From: Cesiribacter sp. SM1
Lineage (GTDB): Bacteria; Bacteroidota; Bacteroidia; Cytophagales; Cyclobacteriaceae
Direction of reading: 5' to 3'
DNA length: 43,537 nucleotides
Assembly: GCF_020178975.1 (NCBI RefSeq)
Contig: NZ_JAHXBU010000014.1
Coordinates: forward strand, 1-43,537
Shown: in pieces, positions 18,375-27,032 of the stretch
How the letters are laid out: each line of letters opens with the position of its first letter
Numbering within the stretch: the first letter of the stretch is position 1
The notes under the pieces: generated by a model
Told to the model about the DNA's origin: nothing
The model's input: the letters and a program-made list of their open reading frames with translations, nothing else
The model's database searches: none
Position numbers and translations under genes: made by a program

Positions 18375-21296
18375 CTACAGGTTTAAAGAAAGGCCCAGGA
18401 AATAAGATCTGCCGAAAAGCTCATGCCTGTCATACCGGCTGGTTACACCCCTGTACTCCTGTTCGGCAGCATTGGTAAGGTTTCTTACCTGGCCCAGGAT
18501 TTTCACCTTCCTGGAAGGAAAGGTATAGGCGGCTGTTAAATCTATGGAGGTACGGGCTGCTTCGTACACGTCAAAGTCTGTTACCTCATAGCCTGCCTCT
18601 ACGGCTTCTTCCACATAGCCTTCAGTAGACAGTGCGGCATTTACAAGAAATGCACTGCGGAAGGTAACAGCCATGCGTAGCTCTATGCCATACTTCTGAT
18701 AGTAGGGAATAATGTTGTACACGCTGGTGGGCTGACGGAACAGGGGCAATTCGTCATCTTCTCTACCCGGAAAAGTTACTTCCGAATCCATAAGAGTAGC
18801 GTTGGCGGTAATACCCAGGCCATCGAAGGGAGATGGCAGGAACGTAAGGGCCTGATCAAAACTGGCCTCGAGTCCGTATACCTTTGCCTCGTTCAGGTTA
18901 ATGCTGCGCGAGAAGTTAAGTTCTTCAAAAAACTTACCTTCATAGGTGATGTTGTTGCTGGTAGAGTCCAGGTTATAAATCTGATTCTCTATATTTTTGT
19001 AGAAACCACCTACACTAACAATCCCCCCCGTTTTGAAATAGTATTCCAGGGACAAATCCAGGTTCATGGCTTCGTAAGGCTTCAGATCCGGATTTGCACC
19101 TTCAAAAGAGCCGGTAAACACATTTGGGGTTGTTGTCTCGACATATTCGAATTCAGAAGCACCGGAGAGCTGCCCATAATCCGGCCGGCCGATGGTGTTC
19201 GTCCAGGACAGGCGGCCAACAAAGTTCTCGAATGGAGTAAGTTTTAAATGTAGCGAGGGCAGTATATTCAGGTAGCTGTTTTCAAAATCCTGCTGCACAA
19301 AGCCCCCTCCTTCATCCACAAAAGGAGAAGAAACTGTTTTGGTATGCTCCACCCGTACCCCACCGATCAGGCTCAGGTATTTCATATCCAGCACCCCCAT
19401 TGCATAACCTGCAGCTACTGCTTCCCGGTAATTGATGTCTTCGCTGTACAGCTCATCGGCTGTATCATCAGCGCGGTAAAATATCCTGCCATTATTTCGG
19501 TTGGCCGGGTTCATGAAAAAAGCACGAAAGGCATCGGCATCACCATGAACATTGGGAGCTGCTCCGCCCTGTACAGGTGCAAAAGCCGGGATGTCAAATT
19601 CTGCCAGTGTATAAGGGTTGCTGGCTTTCTCCCCCTCCTCGCTATCGTCATCGTATTCGTCTACCGCCCGGTCTACGGATTTTTGCCTTGATCTGTAGCG
19701 TCCTCCTGCTTTAAGTTGAAGCGGCATGCCGGCAATCTTCAGATCGTAGTCCAGGTCCAGAGAGGCCTCATACAGGTCTTCCTCTACAGTATTATTGTTA
19801 CGAATGCCCATGTTCCTTAAAATGTAAAGGTTGGGGTTGCGGGCTTCTACGGCATCTTCGGCGCTAATATCAAAGAAAAAGGGTCCTGTATTGTAGGTAT
19901 TGGCCAGGAGTCCTTCGGTATCTTGTGGGTTCTCAAAAGTACCATCAAGGTTAAATTGTGTTTGATAGGCTTTAGACATGGTGCCATATAAATGCAGCGA
20001 AAGTTTATCACCAATGCGGTTTTTACCCCCCAGGGTAAAGCTGTAGAGGTTTTCTTTTTGCTCACCGCTGCTCAAATCCAGCTCTCCTGATCCTTTGCTG
20101 AACCTTCCGGAGGTTGGTGTTTGGTTGGTAAGTTCCTGGTCTTTCAAACCTGCCACTGTTAACTCAAACTCCGAGTTACTATAGCGTTCAATATTGCGTG
20201 TAAAAAGAGACCTGAAGTAAATGGATGAAAATGTCGTAGGACGATATTCAAGATCCATGGTCATGCCATAGCGGTCACGCTCATTATCTTCAATTTGCAG
20301 TTCTATTTCATTAGGGCCCAGGTAACCAGGGGTAGGCATGCCCTCAGGGCCTGTGCCTTTAAGCAGCTGCCAGCGGTCTGGGTCGAGCACAGAAACTGCG
20401 AAATCCCTTCTAAAAACATTAGCAGAAACCACTGCCCCAAACTTTTCCTTTTCACCAAAACGCTTGCCTGCGGTAATGGCTGCCCGGAAGGGAAATTTAT
20501 CATCAGCCCCATAGTCTGCTTGCTGCGTTTGCACCAATCCGTCTACCGAAGCAACCATGAAAGATTTAGCCCGGTCGAAGGCCGAAATAGTATTTACATT
20601 GATAGCACCACCAATGGCGTTTGCTTCCATATCAGGGGTTACGGCTTTGGTTACTTCAATGCTTGAAATCATCTCTACGGGCAGCAGGTCGAGTGGCGTT
20701 TCCCGGCTACCGGATGTGGAGCCAATATTGGTGTTGTTAATCGTAACGTTATTCAGGGATGGCTGAATGCCACGTATGGAAATGAAGCGTCCTTCTCCCC
20801 TGTCAGTTTCAATGGAAACTCCGGAAACACGCTGGGCTGCCTCTGCCACATTCACATCAGGCAGCCTGCCAATATCGTTGGTGGTAAGGACCTCGACATT
20901 GTTCAATGATTGTTTTTTCAGATTGATGGCATCGATCTGGCTTTTGCGCACCCCTGTGATGACCAGTTCGCCCATCTGCTCGGTGCTGGGCTCTAAGAGA
21001 ATATCTCTGGTAAGAAGCTCCTGCTCTGGAATCATTACCTCAATTTCCTGACTGCGATACCCCAGGGATCTTACAACGAGTATCTGTGTGCCAGCAGGAG
21101 CATTCACTAACACAAACTTGCCATCAAAGCTGGTGGCTACGCCAACAGCCGTGCCTTTGATCTGCACTGTAGCACCAGGAATAGGGCTGCTGCTTTCGGA
21201 ATCGATAATACTCCCAGCTATTTTCCCTGCATACGCACCAGTAGCCATGAGCACCAACAAAAAGCAAAGCGATAGAAAAGTAAACAATCTTGCCAT
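18375..21296 (-). CDS. TonB-dependent outer-membrane receptor
   Basis: 973 residues. Signal peptide (FTFLSLCFLLVLMATGAYAG), then a carboxypeptidase-like regulatory domain (residues 24-110; AGSIIDSESSSPIPGATVQI). The plug domain follows (VITGVRKSQIDAINLKKQSL, DIGRLPDVNVAEAAQRVSGV, RFISIRGIQPSLNNVTINN), then a beta-barrel of about 700 residues ending in LGLSLNL. No SusD partner follows, and the type resembles single-component TBDRs with an RxSQ plug start. As first gene of an operon with a phosphatase and a phytase it probably imports a phosphorylated ligand or inositol phosphate (inference from neighbours). Start is the ATG at 21296, 36 bases from the predicted -7 element. Confidence 0.92.
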   Translation of the reverse strand: MARLFTFLSLCFLLVLMATGAYAGKIAGSIIDSESSSPIPGATVQIKGTAVGVATSFDGKFVLVNAPAGTQILVVRSLGYRSQEIEVMIPEQELLTRDILLEPSTEQMGELVITGVRKSQIDAINLKKQSLNNVEVLTTNDIGRLPDVNVAEAAQRVSGVSIETDRGEGRFISIRGIQPSLNNVTINNTNIGSTSGSRETPLDLLPVEMISSIEVTKAVTPDMEANAIGGAINVNTISAFDRAKSFMVASVDGLVQTQQADYGADDKFPFRAAITAGKRFGEKEKFGAVVSANVFRRDFAVSVLDPDRWQLLKGTGPEGMPTPGYLGPNEIELQIEDNERDRYGMTMDLEYRPTTFSSIYFRSLFTRNIERYSNSEFELTVAGLKDQELTNQTPTSGRFSKGSGELDLSSGEQKENLYSFTLGGKNRIGDKLSLHLYGTMSKAYQTQFNLDGTFENPQDTEGLLANTYNTGPFFFDISAEDAVEARNPNLYILRNMGIRNNNTVEEDLYEASLDLDYDLKIAGMPLQLKAGGRYRSRQKSVDRAVDEYDDDSEEGEKASNPYTLAEFDIPAFAPVQGGAAPNVHGDADAFRAFFMNPANRNNGRIFYRADDTADELYSEDINYREAVAAGYAMGVLDMKYLSLIGGVRVEHTKTVSSPFVDEGGGFVQQDFENSYLNILPSLHLKLTPFENFVGRLSWTNTIGRPDYGQLSGASEFEYVETTTPNVFTGSFEGANPDLKPYEAMNLDLSLEYYFKTGGIVSVGGFYKNIENQIYNLDSTSNNITYEGKFFEELNFSRSINLNEAKVYGLEASFDQALTFLPSPFDGLGITANATLMDSEVTFPGREDDELPLFRQPTSVYNIIPYYQKYGIELRMAVTFRSAFLVNAALSTEGYVEEAVEAGYEVTDFDVYEAARTSIDLTAAYTFPSRKVKILGQVRNLTNAAEQEYRGVTSRYDRHELFGRSYFLGLSLNL

Positions 21297-21299
21297 GTA

Positions 21300-21343
21300 A
21301 AAATAGATTTGGAACCTGAATTGAATTTGCCCAAATCTATTTT
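21300..21343. repeat. 13-bp inverted repeat overlapping the receptor promoter
   Basis: AAAATAGATTTGG (21300-21312) and its exact complement (21331-21343) flank 18 bases. The right copy contains the minus-strand TAGATTTG element. The left copy lies in the 5' untranslated region and presents the same TAGATTTG on the plus strand. It could be an operator, or an mRNA or DNA hairpin near the start codon. Confidence 0.85.
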
Positions 21344-21365
21344 GCGTATGTTAGGATTGTGTTAG
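21332..21365 (-). promoter_or_regulatory. Putative Pho-regulated promoter of the receptor-phosphatase-phytase operon
   Basis: On the minus strand CTAACA-CAATC-CTAACA (21349-21365) is a perfect direct repeat of 6 bases with a 5-base spacer (11-bp period). It is followed after 9 bases by TAGATTTG (21332-21339), which matches the Bacteroidota -7 consensus TAnnTTTG. The 11-bp period and TAACA core are those of PhoP/PhoB boxes in other phyla (Bacillus TTAACA repeats, 5-base spacing). The repeat sits where a -33 element would be, as in activator-dependent promoters. A further half-site-like TGTTAA is at 21403-21408. The genes downstream and the nearby PhoB-like regulator support the reading, but binding is not shown. 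Confidence 0.55.
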
Positions 21366-21459
21366 AGCTGGTATAAATATAGATCCGGTGAGATTATCTT
21401 TATGTTAATACATTAAACACCGCCCATAGAAGGTCTGGCTTCGCTACTGTGAGGCCGTG

Positions 21460-21509
21460 ACTGTTCCTGTGGAACTGCCCCAGTGGGACTGCCCCAGTGT
21501 AACTGCCGC
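21460..21509. repeat. 14-bp tandem repeat, about three units
   Basis: ACTGTTCCTGTGGA, ACTGCCCCAGTGGG and ACTGCCCCAGTGTA lie head to tail at 21460-21501, followed by a partial unit ACTGCCGC. Each central unit holds the small palindrome ACTG-CCC-CAGT. It lies between the receptor promoter and the lipoprotein gene, and no function is evident. Confidence 0.75.
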
Positions 21510-21561
21510 TTTCAATAGGCTCAAATTCCAGGGGAGCTTATAGCACTTCACAGATACATAT

Positions 21562-22053
21562 TTATAGATCGATGGGGTGAAATTCATAGCAGTCTATTTC
21601 CTGAAAAGCCACGTTGAATGCAGAGGAATCCGCTATGAATTCTTCGCCTGTGGTTTTGCTGTAACTGTAGGGCTTCTTAAGCAGATGATTGTTGGACATT
21701 CTAAATTGAACTGGAAGAGTATCGAGTTGGCCCTCCTGCATAAAAATCCAGGTCGCATCTATACTGCTGCCATTTTTTGTTCCCTGGAGTTTACCTTTCC
21801 TGCTGTCTTTTTCATAGGGTAGGTTTACAAAACTTCCACGCACATGATTGCCCGTTATTTCCAGGTGAATCCAGGCACTATCCTGGTTTTGCAGGCCCTC
21901 TACTTTTATAAAGCACAAATTTTGAACAATACTGTCAGCAGCACCTGCCGGAACCGGAGGAGCAGCACTGTCATCAGTCCGGAGTTCTTCAGAAGATGGG
22001 TTGCAGCCTAAAGCAATGGAAAGGAATAGAACATAGACCAGGTTAGCTTTCAT
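21562..22053 (-). CDS. Hypothetical lipoprotein, about 163 residues
   Basis: Chosen start is the ATG at 22053 (MKANLVYVLFLSIALGCNPS), which gives a clean lipoprotein signal with the lipobox ALGC. The frame is open 8 codons further. After a Pro/Ala/Ser linker the mature part is beta-rich (FIKVEGLQNQDSAWIHLEI, GSFVNLPYEKDSRKGKLQGT). This resembles small Bacteroidota lipoproteins that compare a property before and after a change, but no defined family can be named. It is upstream of the TBDR operon in the same direction, separated by 265 bases that carry the putative Pho promoter, so it is probably a separate unit. Confidence 0.7.
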   Translation of the reverse strand: MKANLVYVLFLSIALGCNPSSEELRTDDSAAPPVPAGAADSIVQNLCFIKVEGLQNQDSAWIHLEITGNHVRGSFVNLPYEKDSRKGKLQGTKNGSSIDATWIFMQEGQLDTLPVQFRMSNNHLLKKPYSYSKTTGEEFIADSSAFNVAFQEIDCYEFHPIDL

Positions 22054-22077
22054 AATATAGACATCATTGTTTTTCAA

Positions 22078-22438
22078 TTTTCATTTCCTTAACGCTGATC
22101 ACTTCATCTAAAACCATACTTTCGCTTAATAAAGTTGCCTGGTCGCCAAATCACTATATCCTATACAGCCCAAGTTTTATGCTGAAAAGTCCAGGCCTGC
22201 ATCTCTTTAGCACTAATTAGATACAATTTACTAATTTGAGTATTAGGTTCCCATTCAAGGGCAGGAAGCGATAGCCCTGATGTTTATATATACACAGCAG
22301 CGCATGTGGTAGCACTTTATGTGTATCAGCGTTTGTAAACATCGGGTGTTCTCCACAAGGCTTACTGTTTTGCCATATTTTCTAGCTATCCAATAGTAAA
22401 GGGACTTTATTTTCCATGAAGAACTGGTAAGGGGAATC
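22078..22438. other. Intergenic, no supported gene
   Basis: Only short frames lacking protein-like composition. It contains the upstream regions of the lipoprotein gene (minus) and the Crp/Fnr remnant (plus). Confidence 0.5.
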
Positions 22439-22851
22439 ATGAACAGAAGTATTTTCCAGCTTAATCAGTGGCCGGAAATCTTTGAGATTCGGTCATCAGA
22501 CCTTTCTGGAACCAAGCATTGTGTACTTACTGCCTAAGCCGTACGCACCTGATGGAGCTTTTTCATGAAAGCCACCGCTGGGCATTGTGGGGCGTAAGGT
22601 TTATGGAGGCAGAATACCTAAAGCTGGAAAGCATCTACCAATCCCTGTTCTATGAAGATGCTACTGAACGTTACCGTAAACTTTTATCAGTTCGACCCGA
22701 TGTAGTCACCCGAATCCCGCTAAAGTATATTGCTTCGTTTCTGGGCGTTTCCCAGGTTTCTTTAAGCCGCATACGTGAAGCCGCATACGTGCAGGTACAC
22801 AGAAAAGGTTGGGTTGACCAGAGAGAGAGCCCCCCTGCTGCCAGATCTTGA
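22439..22851 (+). pseudogene. Crp/Fnr-family transcription regulator remnant
   Basis: Fragments of the cyclic-nucleotide-binding domain are readable in shifting frames (NQWPEIFEIRSSDLS, then FLEPSIVY, then SRTHLMELFHESHRWALW). After the long helix comes the HTH part, RYRKLLSVRPDVVTRIPLKY then IASFLGVSQVSLSRIRE, typical of Bacteroidota Crp/Fnr proteins. At least two frameshifts (near 22505 and 22530) break it. The recognition helix is followed by an 11-bp direct duplication (CCGCATACGTG twice, around 22768-22792) that replaces the normal end. The first half of the sensory domain is missing. Confidence 0.7.
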
Positions 22852-23236
22852 TACAGTGTGTGACCTGTCTAACATTATGGATACATATTTCTGCTACCGA
22901 AGCTGCTGCTGCAGGGCATGAGAGGAAGCCTGGTGGTTGAACCAGAAAGTAAAATTAGATCCGGATCGGTAACATTAGTAACTGGCAGGAATCCTCCCGG
23001 TAAGCTCAACAAGTGCAAATCCTGCTGCGCCCCCTGTCCGGGATATAATCTTCTGTTAAACCCATAGAAAACCGCTCCCCTTTTATCCATGAGTTCTTCA
23101 ACTACAACTGCTGTATTCTAAGGGTTTATATGATACCTGCTAAGCAAAAAAAAGTCTTTCCAGCTTATGCACACCAAAGCCCCAATCAGAGGGGCTTTGG
23201 TGCTTGCTTGACAGGGATATCCCTGCTGCCTGTGTC
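22852..23236. other. Intergenic with a strong hairpin
   Basis: CACCAAAGCCCC (23172-23183) and GGGGCTTTGGTG (23191-23202) form a perfect 12-bp stem with a 7-base loop. No T-run follows on either strand, so it is a weak terminator candidate. It lies between the ends of the Crp/Fnr remnant (plus) and the HicB-like gene (minus). No gene supported. Confidence 0.5.
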
Positions 23237-23638
23237 TTATGTTGAAAACTTTGAGGGTTTACTACAAAGTTGTTTTACAGCAGCCAAAATATGTAGGACC
23301 TTTCGGTCTGTTGCTTGCTTCCTGCCCGGGACAGGCTGGCTCACCAGGGGTTTACGCCCACCGGCCTGATTAGACAAGGCGGAGACATTCAGTTGCGGGT
23401 ATGCATCTAAAAAGCTGGGCAAATCAAAACTTAAGTCTATTTCATTAAGGGTTATCGGTGCTTTGTCCTTACGCTTTAGAAAGGTATTCACTGCTTCCAA
23501 TGCAGATTTTTTCAATTCATCCCATGTATCACCCTGCGTTGCAATCAAATCCTGATTATTCTTTCCAACCTGTCCGATTGCACTAAAACTACCATCAGAT
23601 TCTTTGATGGCAGTTAGTATTATCTTATTCTTCTTCAC
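23237..23638 (-). CDS. HicB-like antitoxin with C-terminal DNA-binding domain, orphan
   Basis: 133 residues. The N-terminal half has the HicB fold pattern (KIILTAIKESDGSFSAIGQV, GDTWDELKKSALEAVNTFL). The C-terminal half reads like the Bacteroidota HicB-associated XRE-type HTH (YPQLNVSALSNQAGG, then VLHILAAVKQLCSK), with an unusual GRKPLVSQPVPGRKQATD in the middle. HicB normally neutralises the HicA RNase, which is encoded next to it as a protein of about 60 residues. No HicA-like frame is visible within several hundred bases on either side. The gene is therefore a solitary antitoxin or remnant. Substitutions in the HTH may mean it is decaying. Confidence 0.6.
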   Translation of the reverse strand: MKKNKIILTAIKESDGSFSAIGQVGKNNQDLIATQGDTWDELKKSALEAVNTFLKRKDKAPITLNEIDLSFDLPSFLDAYPQLNVSALSNQAGGRKPLVSQPVPGRKQATDRKVLHILAAVKQLCSKPSKFST

Positions 23639-24014
23639 TTTAGCTTTCCCGAAATTATACTGTTTTAAAGCATGATCTTAACTATATAACATAAGCATAA
23701 TTTTGCTTTTCTACAATAAAAAGACAGGCTATAATTTACTTAAACCGCCTCCATTTTGAAGGCAGTTCTGCTGCTGTACCGAGATGATCATACCAGAGAG
23801 TAGCAGTTCACTGCTGCTGCAAAATCAAAGGGAATACAGGAAGGAGAAGCGTCTGATGAATGACCTGCACCAGGTAATGCCCTTAAACCTGGAGTTGCTA
23901 TTTCCAAGCCGGGTTCACAGGAATGCCGTGAGCGGGTGCAGCTTTCATTAGCAGTCAGGGGTTCTCTGGGGTTGATTAACATGGGCTATAGCCACCATCC
24001 GTGGGAGCACAGCC
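23639..24014. other. Intergenic, no supported gene
   Basis: AT-rich first half and no convincing coding frame. Confidence 0.5.
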
Positions 24015-24323
24015 TTATGCGCCAAAACCAAAGTATTGGTCCTTGTTCTCCTTGAGCTTTTTTTTGAAATACTCCTTGTAATAAGGCGTACTGCGGTCGG
24101 TAGGGTAATGAATGCCTGTAATTTCCTCTGAAACCCTTTCAACCAGCTGGTCCAGGGTTGTTAGTGATACCTGCTCCGCCTTCAGGGCTTTTTTCAGTTC
24201 CTCCGGCTGCCTTTCAATGAATTCCAGCAGTTGCTGATGAGAAAGAAGGATATCAAACTTGACAGTAAGGATCTTCTTAATCATGTCCAGGCCCGGACTG
24301 GTTGATACATCAAAAAGCTTCAT
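24015..24323 (-). CDS. Hypothetical protein, 102 residues
   Basis: Unrecognised. Soluble and largely helical, with charged amphipathic stretches (LLEFIERQPEELKKALKAEQ, QLVERVSEEITGIHY) and a basic tail (YFKKKLKENKDQYFGFG). Codon use and composition look genuine. It stands alone on the minus strand. Confidence 0.55.
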   Translation of the reverse strand: MKLFDVSTSPGLDMIKKILTVKFDILLSHQQLLEFIERQPEELKKALKAEQVSLTTLDQLVERVSEEITGIHYPTDRSTPYYKEYFKKKLKENKDQYFGFGA

Positions 24324-24889
24324 GAAGGATCAGATAATAAAATGCGATTTGTACTGGAAAGATAGTTAAAACAAACTATCAGTAATACCGGGGGTAATGT
24401 AAAAGAGTGATCGGTGTAAATGAGCAGCCTGTTATTGTATTCCGGCTTGTACTACAAATTTTTAGGTGCTGAAACGGAAGGGAATAGGATCTGCAATATT
24501 ATTTCCCAGCGCTACAGGGAAAAGCTGTTTCCATTTTCATCTTATAAAAAAGCTGTTAAGCCTTCACCAGACAGTGCATCATCAAGTTTGTTTGCACAAC
24601 AACCGGCTACGTATGCACCAGTTTCCTTCCTGGAAGCAAATAGCCATTCCTGCATGCTGTCGAATAAGTAGTATAATTTTAGCTACTCCCTTGCTTTACC
24701 AAAAGTCCCCTCCCAAATATCCGGAAGAGAAAATTAAATGGAGCAGCGCAAGTCATGATGCCTGGCGCCTTAGTGCTGTACTGTTATCAATGACCGACAC
24801 AAATAGTTATATCAGCTTTGTGTAATGTTGTACACATAGCATCCATATAGCTTTACGTACACCTCGCAAAGGAAAAGCTATTTTGAATT
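24324..24889. other. Intergenic, no supported gene
   Basis: A plus-strand frame ends in a stretch that looks partly coding (PPKYPEEKIKWSSASHDAWR, stop at 24825), but its upstream part is not protein-like. At most it is a fragment. Confidence 0.4.
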
Positions 24890-25738
24890 TCACGTTATGT
24901 TTTCCCCAGTCAGGCCCTCCAGGATTTTTCGGAGTATTATCTGTTTCTGGCCCAGGTTCTCCTTTTCACTATCCTGGATCATGTGGTTCATCAGGCCAGA
25001 CTTCCCTTCAATCCCCTGCCTTAGGATGCTGAACAATCGTTGGTACAGCTGATCATTCATCTGTGCAATTTTCCTGATTTCTCTGCCCAGAACGATCATG
25101 GCCACTTCATCATGGGACCTGTCCTCTGTGTAGAGGTCAAAATGATCGGACCAGATGTATTCCTGCTCCAGGGAAGGATAACTTTTACAAATGCTGTCAA
25201 TATCTTTTACATCCTTTATCCTGTGTTCCGGCCTGTCATCAAAAGCAATCAACTTCAATATGATCACAGAAGGAATATTACATACCTCATACGCCTCATT
25301 CCCCAGGTTAACCTGTTTGAGCCCGAAGCAATGTACTTCCCTGAATCCATCCATGCTGATCCTGTTAAGCCCTTTTCCTTCTCTTACGACCTGTCCCTCT
25401 TTTTCAATATCTCCGAATGGCAGGAGATCAACCGGCATGCCTTCAGGGGTAAGCATACAGTAAGCATTTTCGCTGCTGTTATGATACCCATAATCTGCCT
25501 GCAGCTTTTCCTTAAGCTTCTGGTAATCCTCCTGGCTTGGAATGTATACAGCAAAGTCAATATCCCTGGTACCGCCGGGCTTTTCATCGTGGGCAGCGAA
25601 CCATATATTACGGGCAATGGCACCCACAATGAAAAAATGAATGTCCAGTTCGTGACAGGCACGGCTTACCTGAGCAAGCACCCCTTTCAGACCTTCCACC
25701 TGAAGGGCATCATATGATATTCTTGAGATACTTTTCAT
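24890..25738 (-). CDS. abiEii: AbiEii-like nucleotidyltransferase toxin (type IV toxin-antitoxin)
   Basis: About 282 residues from the ATG at 25738 (MKSISRISYDALQVEG), which overlaps the end of the upstream antitoxin gene by 29 bases. A longer start at 25759 is possible. The nucleotidyltransferase signature is present: FIVGAIARNIW followed by GGTRDIDFAVY (catalytic D-x-D). The later helices ILKLIAFDDRPEHRIKDVKD match the family pattern. AbiEii-type proteins are GTP-binding or tRNA-modifying nucleotidyltransferases that stop growth and can abort phage infection. The neighbour gene encodes an AbiEi-like antitoxin, so the two form a complete pair in the usual antitoxin-toxin order. Confidence 0.8.
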   Translation of the reverse strand: MKSISRISYDALQVEGLKGVLAQVSRACHELDIHFFIVGAIARNIWFAAHDEKPGGTRDIDFAVYIPSQEDYQKLKEKLQADYGYHNSSENAYCMLTPEGMPVDLLPFGDIEKEGQVVREGKGLNRISMDGFREVHCFGLKQVNLGNEAYEVCNIPSVIILKLIAFDDRPEHRIKDVKDIDSICKSYPSLEQEYIWSDHFDLYTEDRSHDEVAMIVLGREIRKIAQMNDQLYQRLFSILRQGIEGKSGLMNHMIQDSEKENLGQKQIILRKILEGLTGENIT

Positions 25739-26705
25739 ACACCATCCTTGCTGTTTCAATATATCTTGGGTTATCCCCTTCGGTCAGGTCTGCATAGGCA
25801 ATCAGGGGGGGCACACATGTATCCGGATGCTCATGCTTCCAAAATTTTTCAATTACCATAATCGTACCATTAGGATCAGGAACCCATTTAAATGCCTTCA
25901 TCAACACCATCGACTCCTGTGCAGTATAAAGTGTCCAGTGATCGGCAATCAGGTAGTTTGTCAGTAAATCTCCTGCATTAGCGCCCCCCCAATAGGTCTG
26001 GTCAGGAAGCTGAAGTATTTTCCAGTCCTGATGCTTATCCAGTGCTCTAAAGGTCTTTTTCCTTAGCTTTGGCTTGAGCGTCTGCTGATATCCTTCTACC
26101 CAGTTTGTGAACAGCTTTTCCCTGTTATTCCATTTGAAGGTTCTGTCCGTTACAGGAAGCAGGTATTTCTCTTTCTGAAGAGCCTGATACACCTTGCTGA
26201 TCGTATCCAAACCCACATCTGCCTGTTCTGCCAGAAAGCGGTAAGGTTCATTGACCCACTCCGGGTGTTGCAAAAGGAGGAACAGGAGCTTAAGCCCTGC
26301 TTTTGTAAAAGCCCTGCTTACGCTTACCTCTGCTTTTTTCTCAACCTTGTTATTTTCTATGAAAATGTACAATTGTTCATCAGCCAGATAGATATTACCT
26401 GCCGCATCAGCATAAGCAACATCGTTATCCTTCAAGAGGTGCTTTGCATTGGGGGTGATATATTCAGCCATCACCATCCTGGGTGCTACATCCTGAAGAC
26501 GGTCAAGCAGTCCCGGAATCAGTGCCGGGGTCAGCTGCTTTTTAAAGTCCACATGCCAGTCCCTTACGTAACCGCCTCTGCTAATACGTACTTTTGCAAC
26601 AGGCTGCCGCTCATTAATTCTTTTCTCTTCCGGCAGGACATGCATTTTTACACCAGGTCCTCTGTTGAGGGTGTCAACAACAGTTTGTAGCAAATCTCTT
26701 TCCAT
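25710..26705 (-). CDS. abiEi: AbiEi-family antitoxin/autorepressor
   Basis: About 331 residues from the ATG at 26705 (MERDLLQTVVDTLNRG). The frame is open 12 codons upstream, but that would run into the operator. Features are an N-terminal region with KVRISRGGYVRDWHVDFKK and the motif APRMVMAEYITPNAKHLLKD typical of the large AbiEi-like proteins. A winged helix follows (RFLAEQADVGLDTISKVYQA), then a C-terminal part with YWGGANAGDLLTNYLIADHW. It should repress its own promoter and counteract AbiEii. Translation is coupled to the toxin by overlap. Confidence 0.8.
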   Translation of the reverse strand: MERDLLQTVVDTLNRGPGVKMHVLPEEKRINERQPVAKVRISRGGYVRDWHVDFKKQLTPALIPGLLDRLQDVAPRMVMAEYITPNAKHLLKDNDVAYADAAGNIYLADEQLYIFIENNKVEKKAEVSVSRAFTKAGLKLLFLLLQHPEWVNEPYRFLAEQADVGLDTISKVYQALQKEKYLLPVTDRTFKWNNREKLFTNWVEGYQQTLKPKLRKKTFRALDKHQDWKILQLPDQTYWGGANAGDLLTNYLIADHWTLYTAQESMVLMKAFKWVPDPNGTIMVIEKFWKHEHPDTCVPPLIAYADLTEGDNPRYIETARMVYEKYLKNII

Positions 26706-26756
26706 GTTCGTAAATATAGCCTGTTCGTTACGAACGAACAAATAAATTAAACGAAC
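26706..26756 (-). promoter_or_regulatory. GTTCGT/ACGAAC operator array of the abiE pair
   Basis: Directly in front of the AbiEi ATG there are GTTCGT at 26706-26711, a perfect palindrome GTTCGT-T-ACGAAC at 26723-26735 extended by GAAC, and a further ACGAAC at 26751-26756. Half-sites spaced 12-21 bases apart in front of an AbiEi gene fit the known autoregulation of AbiE systems by inverted repeats. The sequence between also holds TATATTTA, a poor match to the -7 element. Confidence 0.6.
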
Positions 26757-27032
26757 AAAATAATGCGTAATAAAAAACTGCTAGATCAAAAGCAGCTGGA
26801 GGAAACTATCCTTGTCCAAAATTTACTGTAGGAACAGGCGCTAAGTAATGCATCACATCCTATTCCCTTTCTTCCCCTCCTTCCACCTGGTGAACATGCA
26901 GCGTCTGATCCCGAAGTAAAAAAGCACTTACTTCTATATACAGGGTAGGGATAGTTATACTGTCCGTGTCTATCCTATTGAAGGGCATCCTGCACCATAG
27001 AAGGCAGCTGTTCCTTCCCGGAACCCCTCCCT

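Noticed and set aside
22875-23090. Minus-strand 71-codon frame
   Set aside because: No protein-like pattern, and it sits in decayed sequence after the Crp/Fnr remnant.
23172-23202. Strong 12-bp hairpin as a rho-independent terminator
   Set aside because: No U-tract on either strand. Kept only as a hairpin within the intergenic entry.
26860-26988. 42-residue minus-strand frame (MPFNRIDTDSITIP...)
   Set aside because: Open and moderately protein-like, but too short and unsupported by any family or operon context.
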